DNA of 64,000 nucleotides from DASRAU01 sp035638075 (GCA_035638075.1 DASRAU010000041.1:62001-126000); one strand, 5' to 3'. Shown: positions 51,403-60,546, numbered from the stretch's first letter. Notes: generated by a model not told the origin, from the letters alone. Numbers and translations: made by a program.

Positions 51403-52812
51403 ATGAGCCGACACGCGGACTGCGACTGCAACCGCCGTTCCTTCCTGCGCGGCGCCGGGCTGACCCTGGCCGGGATCGGAGTGAGCTCGCTCCTCCCGGG
51501 CCCGTTCCTGCGCCAGGCCCTGGCGGCGACCGCCGGGCCCTTCTCGAACCGCCGGCTGATCTTCATCTTCCTGCGCGGCGGCAACGACGGGCTCAACACC
51601 GTCATTCCCGCCGGCGACCCCGACTACAACACGGTCAACCGGCCGACGCTGTTCATCCCGAACACCTCGTCGCTCGACCTCGGCAACGGCTTCGCGCGGC
51701 TGCACCCGGCGATGTCGGCGGCGATGCCGGTCTTCAACGCCGGCGACCTGGCGGTCGTGCACCGGGTGGGCTATCCGAACAACACCATGTCGCACTTCGA
51801 CGACCAGCGCGTGTGGGAGAACGGCAATCCGCTGCAGACGCAGCTCTTCGAAGGCTGGCTGTACCGCTACATCGAGCAGAACGCCGTCGCCGCCGGGGTG
51901 CGCCTCCCGGCGCTGTCGGTGCAGGCGAACCAGCCGCTGCTGCTCCGGGGCGACGAGCCGTTCGTCAACGTCGCCAACCCGAACTCCTTCGACTTCATCC
52001 CCTCCGATCCGAAGAAGACCAAGCTCGCCAACGCCTGGGAGGCGGCGTACCAGAACCTCAACGGGCTCGAGGCGTACCGGCCGCTGCTGTCGCAGACGGA
52101 CGTCAAGCTGACCGACACGCTCGACGAGTACCGCTCCTGGAGCCAGTCCACCTGGGACCCGAAGGACCCGAACACCGGCTTCTCGCTGTTCCCGGTGAGC
52201 GACGCCACCAACCCGCCGACGGCGCCGGGACCTTTCCCGTCCTCGGCCTACGGCTTCTTCCGCTCTCTCAAGATCTGCGCGCTGTCGATGCTCGAGTCCG
52301 ACGCGGTCAACAACAACGGCACGCGCGTCGCCGGAACCGAGCTGGGGAGCTTCGACACCCACAACTCGCAGGGCGCGGCGAGCGGGACGCAGGCCGACCT
52401 GCTCGCGCGGCTGGCGTACGGTCTGCGCTCGCTGCACATCGTGCTGTCGGGAGGGGCCACCGACCCGCGCAACTACCCGGCGGTCTGGAACGACACCGTC
52501 GTCGTCACCCTGTCGGAGTTCGGGCGCACCTCCAAGGAGAACGGCAGCGTCGGCACCGACCACGCCGTGGCGTCGTGCCTGTTCGCCGCCGGAGGGGCGG
52601 TCGTGGGCGGCGTGTACAACTGCGCTCCCGCCACCTGGCCGGCCGGCGTCATGTTCGCCAAGGACGGCCGCTACCTCACGCACCGCACCGACTACCGGGC
52701 GATCTTCTGGGAGATCCTGCGCAAGCACATGGGGGCCGACCCCGCGAAGGTCGACACCGTCTTCCCCGGCTACAGCGGGCTCGGGCTCACGGAGCTCGGG
52801 ATCATCGCGTGA
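51403..52812 (+). CDS. DUF1501 Tat-exported protein, copy 2
   Basis: A 469-residue paralogue of the protein at 47906, of identical length. The Tat signal 'DCNRRSFLRGAGLTLAGIG' and landmarks 'LIFIFLRGGNDGLNTVIPAG', 'GNGFARLHPAMSAAMPVF' and 'VVVTLSEFGRTSKENGSVGTDH' are conserved. The stop of DUF1800 copy 2 overlaps its AGGAGG ribosome site (TAGGAGG). It is followed 10 bases later by the LVIVD-repeat gene, which may therefore share the transcript. The role is unknown, presumably joint with DUF1800. Confidence 0.92.
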   Translation: MSRHADCDCNRRSFLRGAGLTLAGIGVSSLLPGPFLRQALAATAGPFSNRRLIFIFLRGGNDGLNTVIPAGDPDYNTVNRPTLFIPNTSSLDLGNGFARLHPAMSAAMPVFNAGDLAVVHRVGYPNNTMSHFDDQRVWENGNPLQTQLFEGWLYRYIEQNAVAAGVRLPALSVQANQPLLLRGDEPFVNVANPNSFDFIPSDPKKTKLANAWEAAYQNLNGLEAYRPLLSQTDVKLTDTLDEYRSWSQSTWDPKDPNTGFSLFPVSDATNPPTAPGPFPSSAYGFFRSLKICALSMLESDAVNNNGTRVAGTELGSFDTHNSQGAASGTQADLLARLAYGLRSLHIVLSGGATDPRNYPAVWNDTVVVTLSEFGRTSKENGSVGTDHAVASCLFAAGGAVVGGVYNCAPATWPAGVMFAKDGRYLTHRTDYRAIFWEILRKHMGADPAKVDTVFPGYSGLGLTELGIIA

Positions 52813-52822
52813 GCCGCGCCCG

Positions 52823-55483
52823 ATGAAGCCCCGGGGCGGCCGCTTCGCGGTCGCCGCGGGGGGGACCATCCTGCTCCTCGCCGCGGCGATCGCCCGGTCG
52901 GACGAGCCCTCGACCCTCACGGTCAGCCCGCCGCGCGGCACCACCAGCGCGCCGACGGTCGTGACGATCCGCGGCGCCGCCTTCGAGCCGGGGACGCGCG
53001 TCGCGCTGCTCGGCGGCGGACCGTTCCTCGCGGGCGCGTACTCGCTGCCGGAGGGGAGCCGCTCGGTCCAGGCGCGCGGCGACCGTGTGTCCATCGGCTT
53101 CTACAGCCACGCGAGCAAGGCCGGCGGGCTGCAGCTCATCGACGTCAGCGATGCGGCCCACCCCGTGCGGGCGGGCGGCTTCGAGACCGGCGACAGCGGC
53201 ATCGGCGTCGCCACCCGGGGCTCGCTCGGCTACATCGCCTTTCTCAATCCCTACACCTTCCTCGGCGGCCTGCACATCGCCGACCTCGATCACCCCGGCG
53301 GCGCGCTGCGGCTCGGCAGCTTCTACACCTTCACCGACCCGCAGGCGATGGCGCTCGACGGCACCCACGCCTACGTCGCCGGGGGCGCGGAGGGTCTGCG
53401 GATCGTGGACGTGACGGATCCGGCCGCGCCGTTCGAGGCGGCCCGTCTCGACTCGCGCGGCATGGCGCACGACGTGGTCGTCGAGAACGGCCGCGCCCTC
53501 GTCGCCGACGGCGCCGGAGGGCTGCGCGTCATCGACGTCCGGGATCCCGCCGCTCCGGCGGAGATGGGCTCGTGGGCTCCGGCCGGCGCCGACCTGCTCT
53601 CCGTCGCGGCCGGCGACGGCGCCGTCTTCGCCACCGACACGACGCGCGGGCTCCTCGTCTTCGATCTCGCCGATCCGGCACGACCGGCGCTCGCGGCGGA
53701 GCTGCCGCTGGCGGACATCGCCTCCGGCCTGGCCCGCGACGGATCCACGCTCGCCGTGGCCGCGGGCGCCGCGGGCCTGCAGCTGGTGAACGTGAGCGAT
53801 CCGCGCCACCCACGCGTCATCGGCAGCCGCACCCTTCCCGGCAACAGCGCCTACTTCTTCGACGTCGCGGCCGCGCCCGGACGGGCTTACGTCGCCGACC
53901 TGCTCAACGGGCTGCAGATCCTCGACACCAGCCGCCCCGCGGCGCCTTCGCTCTTGGGCGGCGTCGATCTCCCCGGCGCGACGACGTCGGTCGTGGCCGA
54001 CGGCGATCTCGCGGCCGCGGCCAACGGCGCCGGCGGGATCGTCCTGCTCGACGCGAGCGGCGGCGGCTCGGTGACGGGCCGCGTTTCGACCGCGGGCCCG
54101 GCGGCCGGAGTGTCGATCGCGTCGCGACACGTGCTCGCGGCCCTCTCCGACGCGGGTCTCGCGGTCATCGACGCGGCCGATCCGACACATCCCATTCTCA
54201 CCGGTGCGGTGGACACGCCCGGCGAAGCGCTCGGAGTGACGGCGTCCGGCGATCTCGCGTTCGTCGCGGACGGGTCGCAGGGACTGGCCCTCGTCGACTG
54301 GAGCGACCGGGCTGCCCCGAGGCTGCTCGCCTCCCTCGATACGGCCGGGACGGCGCGCGGCGTCGCCGTGTCGGGATCGCTCGCCTACCTTGCCGACGAT
54401 TTCCGCGGTATGGTGATCGTCGATGTGTCGTCGCCCGTCGCACCGCGGCTGGTGTCCCGGTTCGACACCCCGGGGCGGGCTTCGGGCGTGGTGGTGGCGG
54501 ACGGTTTCGCCTATGTCGCCGATTTGAATCGAGGTGTGCAGGTGATCGACGTCTCGAACCCGGCAACCCCGCGGCTGGCGCGCACGATCTTCACCCCCGG
54601 CGCCGCCTCGGGCATCGCGCGCATCGGGAACCGGCTCCTGGTCGCCGACGGGTTCGCGGGACTGCTGGAATACGACGTGACCACACCGGCCTCGCCCGTG
54701 CTCGTGGGCGCCTACGACACGCCCGGGATCGCCACGGGCGTCGCGGCGGCGCTGTCGTCCGGGGGAAGCCTGCTCGTCGCCGACGGGCCGCGCGGCGTGC
54801 GCGCCATGCGCCTGAATCCCGGCCTCCCCGCCGGCGCGCCCGACGCGACCGAAGGGTTGCGCCTGGAGATCCCGGCCGGGTTCACGCCGGGTCCGTACGA
54901 CGTCCAGGTGATGAGCGCCGACGGCGCGCCGATCGCGCCGCCGATCCGCAATGCCTTCGTCGTCTGCGGCGGCGGCGACCTCGCGGCCCGCCTGGTCGCG
55001 TCGCGGCTTCCTTCGGCGGTCGGGCCGACCCCGGCCCCCTGGCGCCTGGAGGTGAGCGGCTCCGCCGATCTGTTCGAACCCGCGCCGCGGCACGAGGCGC
55101 GGCTGCTCCTGCCGGGGCTTCCCGCCGAGCCGCTGCTGCGCTTCGACGCGGGGCGCGACGCCATCGACATCGCCATTCCGCGCGCAGGCGCGGCGATCGT
55201 GCGCCTGTCGGGATCCGACCGCGCCGCCCTGCTGGCGCTGTGGAACGCGGCTCTCGCCGCCGGCGGGCTGCCGCTGCCGCGCCTCGACGCGCGCACCTAC
55301 GGTCCGCTGCGCCTCGAGAGCCATCCGGGCGAGGGAGCCGGCGGACCGCAACGCTTCCGGTTCGAATTCACGGGCGGCGTTCTGACCGGCGCTTCGTCCT
55401 GGGGAGACGGCGCCCGGCTCGACTTCACGGTGAGCGCCGCCGATGCCTCCGGCTGCGACCTGCGGGCGGAGACCTCGCTGTGA
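52823..55483 (+). CDS. Secreted LVIVD-repeat beta-propeller protein
   Basis: An 886-residue exported protein. After the signal peptide a TIG/IPT-like beta domain ('STLTVSPPRGTTSAPTVVTI') spans about 30-75. From about 85 to 670 it is a long series of LVIVD blades of about 40 residues each, with the recurring 'GGLQLIDVSDAAHPVRAG', 'GLRIVDVTDPAAPFEAA', 'GLRVIDVRDPAAPAEMG', 'GLQLVNVSDPRHPRVIG' and 'GVQVIDVSNPATPRLAR'. The last ~200 residues form a separate beta region with two cysteines. LVIVD proteins are surface beta-propellers of unknown ligand. The stop overlaps the start of the next gene (GTGA), so both are made together. Confidence 0.88.
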   Translation: MKPRGGRFAVAAGGTILLLAAAIARSDEPSTLTVSPPRGTTSAPTVVTIRGAAFEPGTRVALLGGGPFLAGAYSLPEGSRSVQARGDRVSIGFYSHASKAGGLQLIDVSDAAHPVRAGGFETGDSGIGVATRGSLGYIAFLNPYTFLGGLHIADLDHPGGALRLGSFYTFTDPQAMALDGTHAYVAGGAEGLRIVDVTDPAAPFEAARLDSRGMAHDVVVENGRALVADGAGGLRVIDVRDPAAPAEMGSWAPAGADLLSVAAGDGAVFATDTTRGLLVFDLADPARPALAAELPLADIASGLARDGSTLAVAAGAAGLQLVNVSDPRHPRVIGSRTLPGNSAYFFDVAAAPGRAYVADLLNGLQILDTSRPAAPSLLGGVDLPGATTSVVADGDLAAAANGAGGIVLLDASGGGSVTGRVSTAGPAAGVSIASRHVLAALSDAGLAVIDAADPTHPILTGAVDTPGEALGVTASGDLAFVADGSQGLALVDWSDRAAPRLLASLDTAGTARGVAVSGSLAYLADDFRGMVIVDVSSPVAPRLVSRFDTPGRASGVVVADGFAYVADLNRGVQVIDVSNPATPRLARTIFTPGAASGIARIGNRLLVADGFAGLLEYDVTTPASPVLVGAYDTPGIATGVAAALSSGGSLLVADGPRGVRAMRLNPGLPAGAPDATEGLRLEIPAGFTPGPYDVQVMSADGAPIAPPIRNAFVVCGGGDLAARLVASRLPSAVGPTPAPWRLEVSGSADLFEPAPRHEARLLLPGLPAEPLLRFDAGRDAIDIAIPRAGAAIVRLSGSDRAALLALWNAALAAGGLPLPRLDARTYGPLRLESHPGEGAGGPQRFRFEFTGGVLTGASSWGDGARLDFTVSAADASGCDLRAETSL

Positions 55484-57129
55484 TCCGCGAGGGCGCCGCT
55501 CCGAGGCACACCCGGGCCGCGCCGCGGACCGTCCTCGCGCTTCTGGCGGTGCTCGGTGCGGCGGCTTCCGCAGACGCGCAGGACGTCTGCTCGGGCACCG
55601 CGCCGGTGCCGAACGCGCAGCTGGCGTCGTTCCCGGTCGTCACCGGGCTGACCGGAAGGCCGCTCCTCGTCACCGCCCCGCCGGGCGATCGCGATCGGCT
55701 CTTCATCGTCGAGCAGAACGGCCTCATCCGCATTCACCGGCGCGGCGACCCCACGGCGACGGTCGGCACCTTCCTCGACATCACCGATCGCGTCCAGGCC
55801 GCCTCGAGCCTCAACGAGATGGGACTGCTCGGCCTGGCGTTCGACCCCGACTACGACACGAGCGGAATCTTCTACGTGAACTACACCGAGGGGACCATCA
55901 ACGGGCCGTGGTCCACGGTCGTCTCGCGCTTCTCCGTCGTGCCCGGCGCCCCGGACACCGCCGACCCCGACTCGGAGGAGCGTCTGCTCGTCTTCCCGCA
56001 GCCGCAGTCGAACCACAACGGCGGGCAGCTCTTCTTCGGCGCCGACGGCTTCCTGTACATCGCGACCGGCGACGGCGGCGGCGGCGGCGACCAGCACGGC
56101 ACCTGCGGCAACGGCCAGAGCCGGACCACGCTCCTCGGCAAGATGCTGCGCCTCGACGTCGCCGGGATCGATCCGACGAGCCTGCCGCCCGATTGCGGCG
56201 GGGCCGGCGCCGGCTACCGCGTTCCCTCGGGCAATCCCTTCGCGGCGATCGGCGCGTCGGCATGCGGCGAGATCTGGATCGACGGCCTGCGCAACCCGTG
56301 GCGATCGGCGTTCGATCCTGCGAACGGCGACCTCTACATCGCCGACGTCGGCCAGGACTGCTGGGAGGAGGTGGACGTCCTGTCGCCTGCGGCGCAGCCG
56401 GGCGCCAACCTCGGGTGGCGCTCGATGGAGGGCCTGCACTGCTTCTCGTCCGGGAGCGGCAACTGCAACCCCTCCGCCGTCGCCTGCTCCGGCGTGCCGA
56501 CCTGCGGCGATCCTTCGCTCCTGCTGCCGGTCCTCGAGTATTCGCACAGCCAGGGCTGCTCGATCACCGGTGGCGCGGTCTACCGCGGCTGCCAGCTGCC
56601 CGACTGGGCCGGCATCTACTTCTACGGCGACTTCTGCTCGGGCTTCATCCGCTCGTTCCGCTTCTCGGGAGGCGCGGTGCTCGAGGCGACCGACCGCACC
56701 GCCGCGCTCGATCCCGGCGCGACCCTCGGCAACAGCCTGACCAGCTTCGGCCAGGACGCCCAGGGCGAGCTGTACATCGTCGATCGCGACGGGATCGTGC
56801 GCCGCATCGGGCCGCGCTTCGTCGATCTCGAGGTCTCGGCGCCGGGAGAAGCCGCGCCGCTGCTGCTCGGACCTCAGTCCTGGACCTGGGGGGATCTCGC
56901 CTTCGCCAGCATGCGGCCGGTGTCGTTCTATCGCGTCTGGCGCGGCGCCCCGGGAGGCGTGTTCCACTGCCGCTTCACGAGCGCGTCCCCGCAATGGCCC
57001 GGCGGCGACCCGGACACTCCGCCGGTGGGAGGACTCTTCGCTTACGTCGTCACCGCGGTGGACGCGAGCGGCGCGGAGACGCGCCCGGGGATCGCCGCCA
57101 CCAGCTTCCTGCGCGACGCCTGCCCGTAG
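55480..57129 (+). CDS. Secreted glucose/sorbosone dehydrogenase-like propeller with two-cysteine module
   Basis: A 549-residue exported protein. Residues 45-445 form a six-bladed propeller of the PQQ-dependent sugar dehydrogenase (GSDH) type: 'RLFIVEQNGLIRIHRRGD', 'MGLLGLAFDPDYDTSGIFYVNY', 'HNGGQLFFGADGFLYIATGDGG', 'GLRNPWRSAFDPANGDLYIADVGQD' (in part) and 'AGIYFYGDFCSG'. His and Arg/Asp residues in those loops fit PQQ and calcium binding. The C-terminal ~100 residues are the same two-cysteine module as in the DUF1800 proteins ('FYRVWRGAPGG', 'LFAYVVTAVD', ending 'RDACP'). It oxidises a sugar or alcohol at the cell surface, or acts as a non-enzymatic paralogue such as human HHIP-like proteins. 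Confidence 0.88.
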   Translation: MIREGAAPRHTRAAPRTVLALLAVLGAAASADAQDVCSGTAPVPNAQLASFPVVTGLTGRPLLVTAPPGDRDRLFIVEQNGLIRIHRRGDPTATVGTFLDITDRVQAASSLNEMGLLGLAFDPDYDTSGIFYVNYTEGTINGPWSTVVSRFSVVPGAPDTADPDSEERLLVFPQPQSNHNGGQLFFGADGFLYIATGDGGGGGDQHGTCGNGQSRTTLLGKMLRLDVAGIDPTSLPPDCGGAGAGYRVPSGNPFAAIGASACGEIWIDGLRNPWRSAFDPANGDLYIADVGQDCWEEVDVLSPAAQPGANLGWRSMEGLHCFSSGSGNCNPSAVACSGVPTCGDPSLLLPVLEYSHSQGCSITGGAVYRGCQLPDWAGIYFYGDFCSGFIRSFRFSGGAVLEATDRTAALDPGATLGNSLTSFGQDAQGELYIVDRDGIVRRIGPRFVDLEVSAPGEAAPLLLGPQSWTWGDLAFASMRPVSFYRVWRGAPGGVFHCRFTSASPQWPGGDPDTPPVGGLFAYVVTAVDASGAETRPGIAATSFLRDACP

Positions 57130-57183
57130 GCCTCGCGACGCGTTCGATCTCCGCTGCGCGACGTCCCGTGAGGCGGCGCGCGG

Positions 57184-57900
57184 TCACTTCCAGTTCTGAC
57201 GGACGACCTGCTCGAGCCAGGGGAGCGACGCCCACCCGGTCTCGACGTGGCCGTTGATCAGGAAGCCGGGGGTGCCGAGGGACTTCGCGTCGGCCGCCGC
57301 CTTCATGTCGGCCCCGACCTCGTCGCGCAGCTTCGGGTCGTCGAAGTCGCGCGCGAAGATGCCGGCATCCAGCCCGATCTCCTGCGCCAGACGCAGGAGC
57401 CCGGCCCGATCCCGGGAACCGCCGCCGACGAGCGCCGCGTGGTACTCCCAGAACCTGCCCTGGCGCTGCGCCGCTTTCGCCGCCGCCGCGGCATCGAACG
57501 CGTCCTTGTGGATGATGAGCGGGTTGTTCCGCACCTCGACGCGCAGCTCCCCCTTGAAGTCGGCCACCAGCTTGTCGAGCTCGCGCGCCGCGCGCGGGCA
57601 CACGGGGCACTGGTAGTCGGTGAAGAACACCAGCGTGTTCGACGCCTTCTCCGGCCCGAGCGACGGCGCGCCGGTTTTCGGGGAATGCCGCTCCACCGCC
57701 GCCTCTGCCGGAGCGGAGCTCTCCGCGGGCGCCGCCGGAGCCGCATTCCCGGGAGCCGCGCTCGCGCGAGGCGCGGGCGCCGGCTTCGCGGCGGTCGCTG
57801 CCGCATCAGGCGCCGCGGCAGCAGGCGCCGCCGGAATGGCCGCCGCCGCGAGCCACAGCAGCGCCGCACCCGCGCCGAGAGCGATCGGACCGCGGCGCAT
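57184..57900 (-). CDS. DsbA-like thioredoxin-fold secreted protein
   Basis: A 238-residue protein with a signal peptide (about 1-29) and an Ala/Pro-rich linker to about residue 80. The thioredoxin domain has the active site CPVC (Cys98, Cys101) in 'VFFTDYQCPVCPRAARELD', a cis-proline segment 'SLGTPGFLINGHVETG', and helical insertion typical of DsbA/thioredoxin_4 proteins. It would oxidise or isomerise disulfides in exported proteins, which fits the many cysteine-bearing secreted proteins here. Its ATG overlaps the stop of the upstream dehydrogenase by one base (TGATG), so expression is coupled. Confidence 0.9.
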   Translation of the reverse strand: MRRGPIALGAGAALLWLAAAAIPAAPAAAAPDAAATAAKPAPAPRASAAPGNAAPAAPAESSAPAEAAVERHSPKTGAPSLGPEKASNTLVFFTDYQCPVCPRAARELDKLVADFKGELRVEVRNNPLIIHKDAFDAAAAAKAAQRQGRFWEYHAALVGGGSRDRAGLLRLAQEIGLDAGIFARDFDDPKLRDEVGADMKAAADAKSLGTPGFLINGHVETGWASLPWLEQVVRQNWK

Positions 57901-58970
57901 CAGTCGAGCGTGGCCATGTCGATGACGAAGCGGTACTTGACGTCCCCCTTGAGCAGGCGTTCGTAGGCGTCGTTGATCTGCTGCGCTCGGATCGTCTCGA
58001 TGTCGGAGGCGATCCCCTTCGCGGCGCAGAAGTCGAGCATCTCCTGGGTCTCGCGGATGCCGCCGATGGCCGAGCCGGCGAGGCGGCGGCGCTTGAACAG
58101 GAGGCTGAAAACGCCGAGGGCCGCCGGCTCCATCGGCGCCCCGAGGAGCGTCATCGTGCCGTCCTTCTTCAGCAGCTCGAGGAACATGTTGAGGTCGTGC
58201 TTCGCCGAGACGGTGTCGAGGATGAAGTCGTAGGTCGCCGCCCGCTTCAGCAGCTCGGCGTCGTTGTCGCGCGTGACCACGACGTCCTGCGCCCCCAGCC
58301 GCTTCGCGTCGGCGGATTTCCCCGGCGAGGTCGTGAACAGGGTGACCTCGGCGCCGAAGGCGGCGGCGAGTTTGACCGCCATGTGCCCCAGGCCGCCGAG
58401 GCCCACGATGCCGACCTTCGTCCCCTTCCCCACGTTCCAGTGCCGGAGCGGCGAGTACGTCGTGATCCCGGCGCACAGGAGCGGCGCCGCCGCGGCCGGG
58501 TCGAGCCCCTTCGGCACGCGCAGCACGTAGTTCTCGTCCACGACGATGCTTTTCGAGTAGCCGCCGTAGGTGACGCCGCCCAGGTGATTGTCCTCGAAGT
58601 TGTAGGTGAAGGTGGGGAGGGTCTTGCAGTACTGCTCGGTCCCGGCGCGGCACTCGTCGCAGACGCGGCACGAATCGACCATGCAGCCGACGGCGGCGAG
58701 GTCACCTGCCTTGAAGGTGGTGACCGAGGCGCCGGTTTTCGCGACGCGGCCGACGATCTCGTGCCCGGGAACGCACGGATAGACGGTGGGCATGGCGCTC
58801 TGCCACTCGTTGCGGACCTGGTGCAGGTCGGAATGGCAGACACCGCAGAACAGCACGTCGATCTGCACGTCCTGCGTTCCCGGCTCGCGGCGCCGGATGG
58901 TCATCGGCGCCAGCGGTGACGTGGCGCTCGCGGCGCCGCACGCCCGGGTGGCGTAGCTCCCCTTCTCCAT
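57900..58970 (-). CDS. NAD(P)-dependent alcohol dehydrogenase, YahK/CAD type
   Basis: A 356-residue medium-chain zinc dehydrogenase. Catalytic zinc: 'LFCGVCHSDLHQ' (Cys, His) and 'PGHEIVGRVAK' (His, Glu). Structural zinc: 'CMVDSCRVCDECRAGTEQYC'. Cofactor loop: 'VGIVGLGGLGHMAVKLAAAFG', followed by 'TTSPGKSADAKRLGAQDVV', which suggests NADP preference as in cinnamyl-alcohol dehydrogenases. It reduces aldehydes, including aromatic ones, in the cytoplasm. It differs clearly from the dehydrogenase at 40255. It heads a two-gene operon with the DsbA-like protein, an unusual pairing. The ATG at 58970 has a GGAG site upstream (GGAGGACGAC). Confidence 0.93.
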   Translation of the reverse strand: MEKGSYATRACGAASATSPLAPMTIRRREPGTQDVQIDVLFCGVCHSDLHQVRNEWQSAMPTVYPCVPGHEIVGRVAKTGASVTTFKAGDLAAVGCMVDSCRVCDECRAGTEQYCKTLPTFTYNFEDNHLGGVTYGGYSKSIVVDENYVLRVPKGLDPAAAAPLLCAGITTYSPLRHWNVGKGTKVGIVGLGGLGHMAVKLAAAFGAEVTLFTTSPGKSADAKRLGAQDVVVTRDNDAELLKRAATYDFILDTVSAKHDLNMFLELLKKDGTMTLLGAPMEPAALGVFSLLFKRRRLAGSAIGGIRETQEMLDFCAAKGIASDIETIRAQQINDAYERLLKGDVKYRFVIDMATLD

Positions 58971-59113
58971 GTCGTCCTCCGTCGTCTCGCGTGTTCGCGT
59001 GGCGACAGTCTAGCCCGGATTCCTCACCGGGCTCACCCGGATCCCGGGCCGGGACGACGCGCGAGGGGCCGTCACTGCTCGAACGCGGCCACGCTCATGG
59101 TGGCGCGCGAAGC

Positions 59114-59695
59114 CTACTGCGTGCAGGTCACCTGGCAGCCGGTCGCCGGGCAGCGGTTCGCGTTGAACGAACCGTTGACCGTGCAGGGCAGGGTGGCGTT
59201 GCAGTTGCTCGCCCCGGTCATCGGGGCCAGGTTCATGACGTTGCCGCCGGAGAACGTGTCGGACGGCATGCGCGTGATCCCGGTCCAGTCCTGGGTCAGG
59301 TTCACCGTGCAGGTGGCGCTGACGGTGCGGGTCGCCTCGTTCCCGAACTGCACGGTGCCGGTCGGGTCGACCGTCCCCGTGCCGCCGGGGATGGGGTTGT
59401 TGCAGTCGTCGGTCATGGTGAAGTTGAAGGCGTTTCCGGCCTGCACGACGGTCAGGACGGTGGTTCCTTCGAACATCGTGTTCAGCGAGCCGCACGAGCT
59501 GGTCAGCGGGGTCGAGGTGAGGACCCATGACCCCTCGAGGGTCGGGGACGTGTTGGTGCTGCCGGTGACGCCGGGAGTGCCGGCTCCCGGAGAACGCGGG
59601 TGGCTGTCGTTGCAGGCGGCGAGCGGCGCCAGGGCCAGGATCGCCGCGGTGAGCGCGGCACCTCGGACATCCATGCGGAAACGTCGGGCATTCAT
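59114..59695 (-). CDS. Secreted lipoprotein of unknown function
   Basis: A 193-residue lipoprotein (lipobox LAAC, Cys28). The mature region begins with a flexible Gly/Pro/Thr stretch and continues as a beta-rich domain: 'LEGSWVLTSTPLTSSCGSL', 'GTTVLTVVQAGNAFNFTMTDDC', 'GTGTVDPTGTVQFGNEATR' and 'SATCTVNLTQDWTG'. It contains many cysteines, with a terminal 'CPATGCQVTC' group. The pattern is of a small disulfide-rich lipocalin- or META-like domain; no family is certain. A GGAGGA site precedes the ATG. It is divergent from the DUF4142 gene at 59861, with 165 bases between. Confidence 0.75.
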   Translation of the reverse strand: MNARRFRMDVRGAALTAAILALAPLAACNDSHPRSPGAGTPGVTGSTNTSPTLEGSWVLTSTPLTSSCGSLNTMFEGTTVLTVVQAGNAFNFTMTDDCNNPIPGGTGTVDPTGTVQFGNEATRTVSATCTVNLTQDWTGITRMPSDTFSGGNVMNLAPMTGASNCNATLPCTVNGSFNANRCPATGCQVTCTQ

Positions 59696-59805
59696 CGAAT
59701 TCCTCCCGATGCAGGGCGTGAATTTCGAACCCTCCGACGATAGGCCGCAAGCCGCCCCGCGGCGCTCAGCGAATCTCCGGACAGGCCCGTCGGGATTTTT
59801 GCCCC

Positions 59806-59833
59806 TTGTTTCCATTCCCCCGGCCGGTACCCT
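59806..59833 (+). promoter_or_regulatory. Candidate promoter of the second DUF4142 gene
   Basis: TTGTTT (59806-59811), a 16-base spacer and TACCCT (59828-59833), 27 bases before the ATG, which has a GAGGAGGT ribosome site. Confidence 0.4.
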
Positions 59834-59860
59834 TGTCTCGCAGACTGAGGAGGTCCATCG

Positions 59861-60436
59861 ATGAGAGAGATCCCGACATTCCGTGCCGGCGCAGCGGCCT
59901 TCGCGGCCATGCTGTTCGCCGCCGCCGGGACGCTGGCGACCCACGCCCGGGCCAACGACAAGAACGCCAACGGGAAGTACGGCAACGACGGCGAGATCCT
60001 GGCGCAGCTCGTGGCCATCGACGAGAACGAGGTGCACGCCGCGCAGCTGGCCGAGAAGAAGGACGTCGAAGGGCCGGTGGAGAGCTACGCCAGGATGATC
60101 CGCGAGGATCACGGCAAGAACATCAACGACACCGAGAAGCTCGCCGACAAGCTGAACATCGACCTCAAGAAGGGGGACCCGGTGGACAGCATCCACACCC
60201 AGGGAGAGCAGATGCTCGACCGCCTCGACGACGTCTCTGGCGGCGAGTTCGAGCGCTCCTTCCTGAGCGAGATGGTCAACGGGCACCGGGAAGCGCTCGA
60301 CAAGCTCGACGACTTCATCCGCATGGCGCAGAACCCCGAGGTGAAAGCGCACCTCCAGGCGACGCGCGAGCGCGTGGCCTTCCACCTCAAGGAGGCGGAG
60401 CGGCTGCAGGCGGGCGCCACGGGATCGCACCACTGA
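59861..60436 (+). CDS. DUF4142 (ferritin-like) secreted protein, copy 2
   Basis: A 191-residue exported protein with a signal peptide (about 1-31). DUF4142 fills residues 40-185: 'DGEILAQLVAIDENEVHAA', 'YARMIREDHGKNINDTEKLA' and 'EMVNGHREALDKLDDFIRMA'. It lacks the long Pro-rich linker of the copy at 24713 but shares the DHG and NGHREAL landmarks, so both may act on a similar ligand or metal. It is monocistronic, with its own promoter and a terminator at 60495. Confidence 0.9.
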   Translation: MREIPTFRAGAAAFAAMLFAAAGTLATHARANDKNANGKYGNDGEILAQLVAIDENEVHAAQLAEKKDVEGPVESYARMIREDHGKNINDTEKLADKLNIDLKKGDPVDSIHTQGEQMLDRLDDVSGGEFERSFLSEMVNGHREALDKLDDFIRMAQNPEVKAHLQATRERVAFHLKEAERLQAGATGSHH

Positions 60437-60442
60437 CATCAC

Positions 60443-60473
60443 GTCCGGCCGGGCGTCGACAATCCGGCCGGAC
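60443..60473. terminator. Perfect 10-base hairpin after the DUF4142 gene
   Basis: GTCCGGCCGG (60443-60452) and CCGGCCGGAC (60464-60473) pair perfectly around an 11-base loop. There is no T-tract, so it may be a processing or attenuation hairpin in front of the terminator at 60495. Confidence 0.45.
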
Positions 60474-60494
60474 AGACGAGCTCCCTCCACCAAA

Positions 60495-60535
60495 GCCCGT
60501 CGTCGTGACCTGCATTCACGGCGGCGGGCCCTTTT
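60495..60535 (+). terminator. Likely intrinsic terminator of the DUF4142 gene
   Basis: The 14-base stem (60495-60508 with 60516-60529) has two G-T wobble pairs and a 7-base loop, and is followed by CCTTTT, preceded by AAA. It lies just upstream of the GFA gene. Confidence 0.65.
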
Positions 60536-60540
60536 GCGTC

Positions 60541-60546
60541 TAGAAT
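60541..60546 (+). promoter_or_regulatory. -10-like TAGAAT before the GFA gene
   Basis: TAGAAT directly follows the terminator, 40 bases before the ATG at 60587, which has a GGGAGAT ribosome site. The -35 would lie in the terminator stem. Confidence 0.35.
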
